Source: an uncultured delta proteobacterium
GTDB lineage: Bacteria; RBG-13-61-14; DRUE01
Assembly: GCA_903897985.1 (NCBI GenBank)
Contig: CAIUDS010000754.1
Location: 1-11,790, forward strand
Direction of reading: 5' to 3'
Length of the DNA stretch: 11,790 nucleotides
Shown here piece after piece: positions 1-6,002 of this stretch. The position numbers were made by a program, and so were the translations under genes. The notes beneath the pieces were generated by a model that searched no databases, had not been told where the DNA came from, and saw only the letters and a program-made list of their open reading frames with translations. Position 1 is the first letter of the stretch; each line of letters opens with the position of its first letter.

Positions 1-49
1 ATCTACACAGGCGAAGACACTCTTTCCCTACACGACGCTCTTCCGATCT
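1..49. other. Illumina sequencing adapter (assembly artefact)
   Basis: The first 49 bases match the i5-side Illumina TruSeq/HT adapter as I know it: the tail of the P5 segment (1-8), an 8-base index AGGCGAAG at 9-16 (recalled as index D505), and the read-1 primer site ending in CTTCCGATCT at 40-49. Genomic sequence starts at base 50. Read on the minus strand, the adapter extends the neighbouring gene with the tail IGRASCRERV, a peptide known from adapter-contaminated database proteins. This is technical sequence and marks a true contig end. Confidence 0.97.
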
Positions 50-374
50 CCCGGAACGGCGAAAGCAGTTCCACCGTCATCCGGTCGAATTCCTCGCGCA
101 GCTTGAGGTCGGACTTGGGGCGGTTGCGCTTTTTGTAAAAAGCCGCGAGGTCATGGATGAGCACCGGGAGGTCGTAATCCCTGCCGATCTCCGCGGCCTT
201 GCTGGTTGAGTTGTCCGAAAAGATGCCCACCATCTGGTAAATATATCGGCCTTCCTTTTGCCGCAGGGTTTCCTGGTGTTCAAGGATCTTGCGCAGGTTC
301 GTGCCCGAGCCGCTCATCAGGCCGACGATCCGGAGCGCGCCGGACTTTGGATCATGCAAGGGTTTCAGTGCCAT
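50..374 (-). CDS. Formyltransferase, PurN-like, 3' end lost at contig edge
   Basis: N-terminal part of a protein of the phosphoribosylglycinamide formyltransferase fold. PurN transfers a formyl group from 10-formyl-THF to GAR in purine synthesis. The phosphate-binding signature SGSGTNL lies at about residues 21-27, followed by VGIFSDN and LPVLIHD at the expected spacing. About 108 residues are genuine (full PurN proteins are about 190-210). After F107-R108 the reading frame enters the adapter, so the apparent C-terminus IGRASCRERVSSPV is false. The ATG at 372-374 has a good ribosome site (GGAGGA four bases upstream) and overlaps the end of the upstream protease gene by 10 bases, implying translational coupling. 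The residues after HDLAAFYKKRN look less typical of housekeeping PurN, so a related formyltransferase-like enzyme is possible. The catalytic Asn/His/Asp region is not in view. Confidence 0.8.
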
Positions 375-1300
375 GTGTTCCTCCCTCCTGATTCCTCGTC
401 ATCTTCTTCATATTCATGCTCGTCATCGCCCCGGCCCATTCTATACATCTGTTCCTCGGTCTCAAACTCCCTCTTGATCTCGCGGGTCTTGCGCCGTTTC
501 ACAATATACGCGGCCAGGAAAAGCACGCTGACCAAAAACCAGAGCGAGCCCGAGCCGCCCAGGGCGAGCGCCAGGCCATACCGGTATCGGAGCCGGTGCA
601 GCCAGTTCTTCTCCATCTCGTTGAAGGGCATGCCCGAAAGCTTTGCCAGCGCCGCATAAAAATCATCCCCCGCGGCGATCCGGTCCAGCAATTGCCCATA
701 TTTTTCCGGACCCAGAGTATCCATGATAAACGAGACCATGTCCTCGCTCTCGAGGTAGGCCAACTGGGCCAGGTTGGTGTTAAAGGGGAAGCCCTGGTCC
801 AGTTCGCTGAACCGGAGGTATTGGCCGGAGATGCCGATCTGCGCCAGGATGCGGAAACGGTCAAAGCTGAATTCGCCGCTGGCCAGCACGGCCATGCCCT
901 CGTCGAACCAATGCGGGACCGGCCGGCCGTTCAGGCGCTGATAGATGAGCAGGTGGGCGAGTTCATGGAGGAAAGTTTGTCCGACATCTTCCACATCGGC
1001 CCGGGCGAGGGGTTTGAGGAAGATCAGGTTCTTTTCGGGATAGGCCGTGGCCGAGGCCCATTCCGGGGGAGAGCCCGGCTGGATTTTGCCGAACTCCGCG
1101 CTGGCGGAGATCACGATCGAGACCGGCTGGTCGAAACTCCGGTGGAGCTGCTCCTCGAGCAGACTCTTCGCCCCGGGCGCCTGTTTCAAAATGTCCCGGG
1201 CATAACTTTCCATGCCCGGCTGATACAAAACCTTGAATCCCGGCGCGTCCAGTTCCGACCACCCGGCCAGGCTCAACAGCGCGATTAGGATCACCAGCAT
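365..1300 (-). CDS. Exported membrane-anchored zinc metalloprotease (peptidase MA-like)
   Basis: Predicted extracytoplasmic gluzincin protease of about 311 residues. From the chosen ATG it begins with a short hydrophobic signal (MLVILIALLSLAGWSE). The zinc motif HELAH is at about residues 112-116, and the third ligand Glu is in WFDEGMA (Glu about 134), the HExxH plus downstream EG arrangement of the peptidase_MA_2 family. A single membrane helix follows at about 250-267, then a KRRK stop-transfer and a very acidic cytoplasmic tail. So the protease domain should face out with a short tail inside. The substrate is unknown. The frame is open to an ATG at 1369, which would add a basic 23-residue extension and run past the start of the divergent gene. 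I prefer 1300 because the signal then starts at the N-terminus, though neither start has a clear ribosome site. It shares an operon with the formyltransferase gene. Confidence 0.78.
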   Translation of the reverse strand: MLVILIALLSLAGWSELDAPGFKVLYQPGMESYARDILKQAPGAKSLLEEQLHRSFDQPVSIVISASAEFGKIQPGSPPEWASATAYPEKNLIFLKPLARADVEDVGQTFLHELAHLLIYQRLNGRPVPHWFDEGMAVLASGEFSFDRFRILAQIGISGQYLRFSELDQGFPFNTNLAQLAYLESEDMVSFIMDTLGPEKYGQLLDRIAAGDDFYAALAKLSGMPFNEMEKNWLHRLRYRYGLALALGGSGSLWFLVSVLFLAAYIVKRRKTREIKREFETEEQMYRMGRGDDEHEYEEDDEESGGRNTWH

Positions 1301-1382
1301 CGGCTTGAGTTTAGCGGGTTTGAACCGGGGCCGCAAGCCGGCTGATCGGCGCCCGGGACATGAAGGCATGGGAAGAAAGGGA

Positions 1383-1388
1383 TATACT
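1383..1388 (+). promoter_or_regulatory. Candidate -10 box (TATACT) for leaderless start
   Basis: TATACT lies seven bases before the ATG at 1396, the spacing of leaderless TANNNT promoters. No good -35 box is seen (ATGAAG at 1360-1365) and no Shine-Dalgarno sequence precedes the ATG. It is weak evidence taken alone. Confidence 0.35.
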
Positions 1389-1395
1389 GGTAATC

Positions 1396-1977
1396 ATGGG
1401 AGCACCGCTGTTCCGGTTGCCGGTGATCTTGTTTATTATCTCCCTGGCATTGTTTTTCGGGCTGGAGATATTTCTGGGCCGGCGCCGGCAGGCCGGGGTG
1501 GACGACTCCGGCGATGCGGGCAGCCTGAAGCTGATCAGCCGCTGCCGCGACGCGTCGTTCCTGCTCGGAATCCTTTCGGCTTTCTATCCCGTCATTCCGC
1601 TCCCGGGCGGGCGCGATCTCCAGTTCATCACCGGCGCGGGTCTGATCTTCGCTGGTTTTTCGCTCCGGGTCTGGGCGATCACGCTGCTCGGGCCGTGGTT
1701 CACCACGGTGGTGGCCCATCAGGAAAACCAGAAATTGATCAAGACCGGCCCCTACCGGTTTCTCCGCCACCCGGCTTACACCGGCGGGCTGATGTTTTAT
1801 CTGGGATTTGCCGCGGCCATGGGCAGCGTCTGGGGCGTGGTCGCGATCATGGCTTTGATCTCTTACGCGCTGCACAAGAGGATCCGGGTGGAGGAAAAGC
1901 TGATGGTGGCATGTTTCGGAGCCGAATACCTGGATTACATGAAACGGACCAAAAAGATCATCCCCCTGGTTTATTGA
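1396..1977 (+). CDS. Isoprenylcysteine carboxyl methyltransferase (ICMT/PEMT) family membrane protein
   Basis: Integral membrane protein of 193 residues from the ATG at 1396. Hydrophobic segments lie at about 8-28, 52-70, 76-99 and 130-160 (the last long enough for a helical hairpin). The family SAM-binding signature GPYRFLRHPAYTGG is at about 118-131, and the C-terminal block RVEEKLM...FGAEYLDYMKRTKKIIP follows with its paired Glu at about 166-167. In eukaryotes ICMT methylates prenylated cysteines. Bacterial homologues act on lipids or unknown small molecules, so the substrate cannot be named. An in-frame ATG at 1360 would add a hydrophilic MKAWEERDILVI leader but has no ribosome site and overlaps the protease frame, so 1396 is preferred. 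It diverges from the protease gene, with 95 bases between the preferred starts. Confidence 0.85.
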   Translation: MGAPLFRLPVILFIISLALFFGLEIFLGRRRQAGVDDSGDAGSLKLISRCRDASFLLGILSAFYPVIPLPGGRDLQFITGAGLIFAGFSLRVWAITLLGPWFTTVVAHQENQKLIKTGPYRFLRHPAYTGGLMFYLGFAAAMGSVWGVVAIMALISYALHKRIRVEEKLMVACFGAEYLDYMKRTKKIIPLVY

Positions 1978-2031
1978 AAGCCCCGGCGCCGGGTTGAAGC
2001 GACACACCGCTTATGTTAGATTTGAAGCCGG

Positions 2032-3009
2032 ATGAGCGACGCGGCCGAACAATATATCCTGGGCATTGACATCGGCGCCAGCCGGACCTCGTTCGGATTG
2101 GTCTCGCTCGAAGGCAAAATTTTTCATCCGGAGATTATCACGAGCAAGGTCGAGGGGAAGTTGTTGGCCGATCGCGTTTTGGAAGTGGCCGCGGGGATTC
2201 TGGACCGGGCCAAAGCCGAAGGGAAAAAGGTTTTGGGCATCGGCATCGGTTGCCCCGGGATTGTCAACTCGGCCGAAGGCATGGTGGTCGCGGCCGGGAA
2301 CCTGCCCGAGTTGTTCGGCGCGCGGCTAAGGGACATCTTCGCGCAAAAATTTCGTCTCCCGGTCTTCCTGGAAAACGATGTCAATGCGGACGCGGTGGGC
2401 GAGATGGTTTTCGGCGTGGCCCGCGGCCAGAAAAATTTCGTGGTGTTCTCGCTCGGCACCGACCTGGGCGGCGGCATCGTGGCCGATGGCCGGCTCCACC
2501 GCGGGGCCAATTTCATCGCGGCCGAGTTCGGCCACCTCACCCTCGACCTCTCCGGCCGCCAGTGCGTGTGCGGCGGTTACGGCTGCGCGCGGGAATATGT
2601 TTCCGGCGCCGGCCTAGCCGACCGGGGCCGGGAGGAGTTGCCCATCGGTTCGCTGGCTCTGCAAATGGTCGGCGGGGACCGCGAGAAGCTGACGAGCAAG
2701 GAAATCTTCGCGGCCTGGCAAAAGGGAGACCCGGACGCGACGCGGCTGGTGGATGAGTTCGGAAAAAGGTTCGGGGCGCTGGTGGCGAATGTGATGAAGG
2801 TATTGGACCCGGAACTGGTGGTCCTGGCCGGAGGGGTTTGCCGGGCCGTGCCCGAGCTCGTGAACCTGGTGGTGAGGTGGACCCGTCATTATTATTTCCC
2901 GATCCCCAAGCTGCCCGAGTTCTGCCTGAGCCGCTTCACCAAGGAGGACGCCGTGCTCGGCCCGGCCGCGGTGTTCATGATAGAACATAAAATCCATCAG
3001 CCCAAATGA
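2032..3009 (+). CDS. ROK-family sugar kinase (glucokinase/GlcNAc kinase-like)
   Basis: Cytoplasmic sugar kinase of 325 residues, normal ROK length. Visible in order: phosphate loop GIDIGASRTS (11-20), GIGIGCPGIV (69-78), catalytic-site ENDVNAD (Asp116), LGTDLGGGI (141-149), sugar-contact ExGH as EFGH (165-168), and the zinc site CVCGGYGC (Cys178, 180, 185). The usual GCxEAY reads GCAREY here, so the normally conserved Glu is Arg187. ROK kinases phosphorylate glucose, GlcNAc, ManNAc or fructose. The next gene is a GlcNAc-6-phosphate deacetylase whose ATG overlaps this stop as ATGA, so GlcNAc or a related amino sugar is the best guess. No Shine-Dalgarno precedes the ATG. A weak promoter (TTGAAG at 1994-1999, 17 bases, TAGATT at 2017-2022) would give a nearly leaderless message. 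Confidence 0.88.
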   Translation: MSDAAEQYILGIDIGASRTSFGLVSLEGKIFHPEIITSKVEGKLLADRVLEVAAGILDRAKAEGKKVLGIGIGCPGIVNSAEGMVVAAGNLPELFGARLRDIFAQKFRLPVFLENDVNADAVGEMVFGVARGQKNFVVFSLGTDLGGGIVADGRLHRGANFIAAEFGHLTLDLSGRQCVCGGYGCAREYVSGAGLADRGREELPIGSLALQMVGGDREKLTSKEIFAAWQKGDPDATRLVDEFGKRFGALVANVMKVLDPELVVLAGGVCRAVPELVNLVVRWTRHYYFPIPKLPEFCLSRFTKEDAVLGPAAVFMIEHKIHQPK

Positions 3010-4136
3010 AAAAGCTGTTAATCAAAAACGGGCTTGCGGTTTTCCCGGACTCCATCAAGAAGGCCGACATCCTGATCTCTGCCGGCAAAATCCAAAAGAT
3101 CGGCAAGACCGCGGAAGCCGACGAAACCATTGACGCTTCCGGCCTTTATGTCCTGCCCGGCCTCGTTGACCTCCATTATCACGGTTTGTTCATGTTCCCC
3201 GATCCGGGAAAAGTGTCCAAATTTTTGAACAGGATGCGGGAAATGCTCATCCTGCGCGGCGTTGCCGGGTTCATCCCAACCTTCCCCGCGGCCCCCATCC
3301 CTTTGCTCTGCGAATGCCTGATCGCCCTGAAGGAAGCATTGAGCGCAGATCATGATGTCCCCGCCCCTTCGGCCGAGGCGCTGGGCGTCCATCTCGAAGG
3401 CCCGTTCCTCAGCAAGGACGCCAAAGGCGCCCAGCCGGAATCGGCGATCTGCGATTACGATCCGGACTCGGCCGCGATGGCCAAATTGTTCGAGGCCGGC
3501 GAGGGCTTGATCAAGATCATGACCTTTGCCCCGGAGCGCAAGGGCGCGAAGGAACTGCTCTCGGTGCTCAAACAGAAAAAGATTATCCCGGCGCTCGGCC
3601 ACAGCGTTGCTTCCTACGAACTCGCCGAGGAGTTCTGCGATATGGGCGCGAACTACCTGACCCATCTGTTCAGCGGCATGAAACCCATCCATCATCGCGA
3701 CCCCAGCCTCGCGCTCGCCGGCCTGACTGATGACCGCTTCTTTCGCGAGGCCATTGTGGACGGCTATCATTTGCATCCGGCCGTGGTGAAACTGATCTGG
3801 CGCTCGGCCCCGCCGGGCAAGTTCATCCTGATCACCGACCTGGTGGGAGACGAGGAACCGCTGGACCGCGAGCCGCCCCGGCTTCCCACTGGGAACCTCG
3901 CCGGCAGCCGCCTCCGCCTGATCCGCGCCGTTCGCAACCTGATCTCATTCGCCGGCGCCCCGATCCCCTCGGCCGTTGCCGCGGCCAGCCTCTGGCCCGC
4001 AAAGGTCCTCGGCCTGGACGGCTTCGGCGAAATCCGCACGGGCGGCCGGGCAACGCTGCTGCTCGCCGACCAAAACCTCATCCTCAAAAAAATCGTCCAG
4101 GGCGATAAGGTCGTTACCGCCCTGGACGATGCTTGA
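3006..4136 (+). CDS. nagA: N-acetylglucosamine-6-phosphate deacetylase
   Basis: Amidohydrolase of 376 residues. It removes acetyl from GlcNAc-6-P to give GlcN-6-P, linking amino-sugar or peptidoglycan salvage to glycolysis. Visible: PGLVDLHYHG with metal-type H57/H59, HLEGPF with metal ligand Glu131, GHS His199, THLF His220, substrate loop DGYHLHP (252-258), catalytic Asp278 in ITD, and the closing GNLAGS...AVRNL...AASLWPAKVLGL block. Between ITD and GNLAGS there are only about 18 residues, where NagA proteins I know have about 35, so the small beta-insert is shortened and replaced by a charged GDEEPLDREPP loop. The usual TDAM is TDLV. The start overlaps the ROK stop by 4 bases. The last 15 codons contain the terminator of the convergent sigma gene. 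A related sugar-phosphate deacetylase is possible. Confidence 0.9.
   Translation: MKKLLIKNGLAVFPDSIKKADILISAGKIQKIGKTAEADETIDASGLYVLPGLVDLHYHGLFMFPDPGKVSKFLNRMREMLILRGVAGFIPTFPAAPIPLLCECLIALKEALSADHDVPAPSAEALGVHLEGPFLSKDAKGAQPESAICDYDPDSAAMAKLFEAGEGLIKIMTFAPERKGAKELLSVLKQKKIIPALGHSVASYELAEEFCDMGANYLTHLFSGMKPIHHRDPSLALAGLTDDRFFREAIVDGYHLHPAVVKLIWRSAPPGKFILITDLVGDEEPLDREPPRLPTGNLAGSRLRLIRAVRNLISFAGAPIPSAVAAASLWPAKVLGLDGFGEIRTGGRATLLLADQNLILKKIVQGDKVVTALDDA
4086..4130 (-). terminator. Intrinsic terminator of the ECF sigma gene, inside nagA coding sequence
   Basis: A perfect 13-bp inverted repeat (ATCGTCCAGGGCG at 4092-4104; CGCCCTGGACGAT at 4118-4130) has a 13-base centre that can add three more pairs (TAA/TTA). 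On the minus strand it is followed at once by seven T (A run 4086-4092), a textbook rho-independent terminator 15 bases after the sigma stop. On the plus strand no T run follows, so it works in one direction only. It lies wholly inside the last codons of nagA. Confidence 0.9.
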
Positions 4137-4144
4137 TGAGACGA

Positions 4145-4747
4145 TCAGTGCATATAGGTGCCCATTCTCTTCTTCAAGTATCTGCGTGAACGGTGCAGGC
4201 GGCTCTTGAGCGCGCTCAGCTTGATCCCGAGCTTCTTCGCGGTTTCCTTTTCGCTCATGCCGTAAATCACGCTGAGCGAGAACGCCTCCCATCTCGCCCG
4301 GCCCATGTCCGCCCCCACCTGCTCCAGTCTCTCTTTTAATTCGCCCTGACTAAACCGGTCCAGCGGCGACTGGCTGAGCTTGGTCAATCTCGACCAGTCC
4401 CCCAGTTCCGCGTTCTGGCACACCGGGATGTCCCGGTCTATCTGGAAGGAGTTGTCCTCGAAGCTCAAATGCTCGTTCCGCTTCCGGCTCCGGAGTTTCA
4501 TCAGGCACGCATTCACCGTGATCCGATACACCCAGGTGTCAAAACTCGATTCCTCCCGGAAATCCTTGGCCTTGTTGAAGACCGCCACGAATACATCCTG
4601 GACCACTTCCTCCGCGTCCATCTGGTTCTTGCAATATTTCATCGCCAGCCGAAAGATCTTGCCCTGGTAATTCTCGTAGAGCTGACTGAAGGTATCCCCA
4701 TCCCCCTGCCTTACCAACTCCAACCAATTTTGCGCTAATTCCGCCAT
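4145..4747 (-). CDS. ECF-type RNA polymerase sigma factor
   Basis: Sigma-70 family, extracytoplasmic-function class, 200 residues. Region 2 spans about 17-90, with the core-binding and -10 recognition block DAEEVVQDVFVAVF (44-57) and FDTWVYRITVNACLMKLR (69-86). Region 4 spans about 137-195, with the HTH MSEKETAKKLGIKLSALKSRLHRSRR. The linker is longish and polar (95-136). ATG 4745-4747 is set by a strong ribosome site, AAGGAG, at 4755-4760, seven bases upstream. No anti-sigma gene is adjacent: the next minus gene downstream lies beyond the convergent nagA, and the message ends at the terminator at 4086-4130. So it is a single-gene unit, apparently transcribed by sigma-54 polymerase. Targets are unknown. 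Confidence 0.92.
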   Translation of the reverse strand: MAELAQNWLELVRQGDGDTFSQLYENYQGKIFRLAMKYCKNQMDAEEVVQDVFVAVFNKAKDFREESSFDTWVYRITVNACLMKLRSRKRNEHLSFEDNSFQIDRDIPVCQNAELGDWSRLTKLSQSPLDRFSQGELKERLEQVGADMGRARWEAFSLSVIYGMSEKETAKKLGIKLSALKSRLHRSRRYLKKRMGTYMH

Positions 4748-4816
4748 CGCCTTGCTCCTTTTCTGTTTTATTTTTTCGAGCCTGCTGTTATGATTTGCTT
4801 TGTGCTTCCTTAATAG

Positions 4817-4832
4817 AGCAAGGCCCGTGCCA
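4817..4832 (-). promoter_or_regulatory. Sigma-54 (RpoN) promoter of the ECF sigma gene
   Basis: Minus strand reads TGGCACG, four bases, TTGCT: an exact match to the sigma-54 core TGGCACG-N4-TTGCW (-24 element 4826-4832, -12 element 4817-4821). Transcription should begin near 4806, giving a 59-base leader that carries the AAGGAG ribosome site. It is in the right strand and place for the sigma gene. Such promoters need an enhancer-binding activator; none is encoded nearby. Confidence 0.8.
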
Positions 4833-4859
4833 AGCTCAAAATTACCGCCTGAACACCCG

Positions 4860-4892
4860 CTATTGAGAATGTTTTTGCTTATTTTTCAATAG
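4860..4892. promoter_or_regulatory. AT-rich inverted repeat upstream of the sigma-54 promoter
   Basis: Perfect 7-bp arms CTATTGA (4860-4866) and TCAATAG (4886-4892) flank a T-rich 19-base centre, at about -55 to -86 from the predicted start. A second near-palindrome, AATTGTTGAACAAAT, lies at 4968-4982 (about -170). Either could bind an enhancer-binding protein or a bending protein. The position fits; the function is inferred. Confidence 0.35.
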
Positions 4893-4994
4893 GTTGGCGA
4901 AATCGTCCTTTCAGCCCGACCCGGCTGGCAAGGCGATAAAAGTGGTTAAATCATCGGAAACTGTCCAAATTGTTGAACAAATCCGAGCCTTATC

Positions 4995-5050
4995 GTGCGA
5001 GCGACTTCAGTCGCGATTGGCCTTAATGTGCGAGCGCCTTTAGGCGCGAT
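4995..5050. repeat. Twin REP-like hairpin units
   Basis: Two 23-bp units, 33 bp apart (4995-5017 and 5028-5050), share GTGCGAGCG...GCGAT. Each encloses a small hairpin: GCGACT-tc-AGTCGC (5001-5014) and GCGCCT-tt-AGGCGC (5034-5047). The units differ by a compensatory A:T to C:G change in the stem, so pairing is preserved. This resembles repetitive extragenic palindromes; no RAYT transposase is present. Confidence 0.7.
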
Positions 5051-5198
5051 ACCTTTGGATACACCACTCCCGTCAAACGCCTTGTTGTCAAAAAGCAAAA
5101 AGTATTTTTTTGCTTCTGCCAGACCTGAGAAGTTATTCGCCGCTGGGTTGAGACTGCTAACAGCGTCCCTAATCCGTATCGTCTGGCCCGATCTTGAA

Positions 5199-5216
5199 AA
5201 CCCGCCGTTGCGGGTT
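5199..5216. repeat. Short palindromic hairpin
   Basis: AACCCGC-cgtt-GCGGGTT is a perfect 7-bp stem with a 4-base loop in the non-coding spacer. No T run follows, so it is not a terminator. It is probably another REP-like palindrome. Confidence 0.5.
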
Positions 5217-5242
5217 ACCCACGCCATTGCACTGGTGAAACG

Positions 5243-5333
5243 GATTAAATTGATTAAGATGATTAAGCCCATAATCGCCTCGGCGCTGCTTGCCGCCTTT
5301 TTAATCAGCTTAATCTCTTTCCTCAGTTTAATC
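5243..5333. repeat. Inverted pair of 9-bp GATTAA arrays
   Basis: GATTAA occurs at 5243, 5252 and 5261 (exact 9-bp period). Its complement TTAATC occurs at 5301, 5310 and 5328, also in 9-bp register, with one degenerate unit at 5319. The two arrays face each other across about 34 bases and could pair as a cruciform or long hairpin. No gene overlaps them convincingly. Confidence 0.7.
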
Positions 5334-5383
5334 TTCTCATGCTGCCGTGGGACGCATCTGCAAAGAACCGCTCGCATATCACA

Positions 5384-5438
5384 TGGTCTCGGCTCGGAAC
5401 AGATGGTCTTCCAAAGGTATTGCGCCCAACTCCTCCTT
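5384..5438 (-). pseudogene. Decayed sixth HTH module after the stop codon
   Basis: Past the TAA stop of the HTH gene the same frame reads KEELGAIPLED, matching KEELVRMPLEE of the preceding intact module at the same place in the 282-bp DNA repeat. The intact copy has CAA (Gln) where this copy has TAA. With a 12-base in-frame deletion the match carries on to ACCATG (TM in both), then is lost, and a TGA follows directly. The protein was probably once longer. Confidence 0.65.
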
Positions 5439-6002
5439 TTAGCTGTGGTCGAGCCGGGCCGGAAGCGGCTTCCGGATCAGGTTATACTTGACTTTCAGCT
5501 TATATACGTAGAAGGTGCTCAAATGATGCTTGGCGGCGAAACCCCGGTATGACAATTGCTTAAGATCCTGCAACATCCCTTCCGTCATCGCAATCCGCTC
5601 CAACAGCGTTGGCCGGTGCTTCTTGACCCCCAGCTTCCGGAGGGCCCGGTGCATGGTCCGGGTGCTCACCCCAAACCTGCGTGCCGCTTCTTCCAGCGGC
5701 ATCCGGACCAACTCCTCCTTTTGCGCGCGGTCGAGCCGGGACAGGAACGGCTTCCGGACCAGGTTATACTTGAGTTGCAGACGATATATGTAGATGGGAT
5801 TTATATGATGCTTGGCGGCGAACGCCTCATGCGTCAATTTGTTCAAGTCCCGCAGCATCCCAGCCGTCATTGGAATCCGGTCAATGGCTGACAGCTTGTG
5901 CTTCTTGACCCCCAGCCGCTTTCTGATTTTGGTTATCGTGCAGGGCGAACACCCATATTTCCTTGCCACCACCGCGTCGGAATACAGGCTCAAGTCCCGG
6001 TA
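5439..6002 (-). repeat. 282-bp tandem coding duplication in the HTH gene
   Basis: Two adjacent 282-bp copies (about 5439-5720 and 5721-6002) each encode one A plus one B module. Long stretches are identical or nearly so, for example the segments around CAACTCCTCCTTTT at 5427 and 5709 and those ending GATGCTTGGCGGCGAA. The older A1-B1 unit (to about 6150) is more diverged and carries a four-residue insertion. Confidence 0.75.

Larger units (their letters stand above)
4748..5438. other. Repeat-rich non-coding spacer
   Basis: Spacer of 691 bp between the sigma gene start and the modular HTH gene end. It contains the sigma-54 promoter, AT-rich inverted repeats, the twin hairpins, the AACCCGC hairpin, the GATTAA arrays and the decayed HTH module remnant. 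An open frame at 4946-5377 on the minus strand runs straight through the hairpins and arrays and resembles no protein I know, so I do not call it a gene. Confidence 0.7.

Noticed and set aside
416..1288. 290-codon plus-strand frame
   Set aside because: It is antisense to the metalloprotease gene, whose HELAH and membrane segment are clear. No domain is visible in the plus-strand translation.
1982..1993. Perfect palindrome CCCGGCGCCGGG after the methyltransferase stop
   Set aside because: As a hairpin it leaves no usable loop and no T run follows, so it is not supported as a terminator.
5282..5305. Possible terminator GGCG...CGCC followed by five T
   Set aside because: The stem is only four pairs, no plus-strand gene lies upstream, and the T run belongs to the start of the TTAATC array.
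4946..5377. 143-codon minus-strand frame
   Set aside because: It runs through the twin hairpins and the GATTAA arrays, its translation looks like translated repeats (KLIKKA, LIILINLI), and it has no ribosome site.
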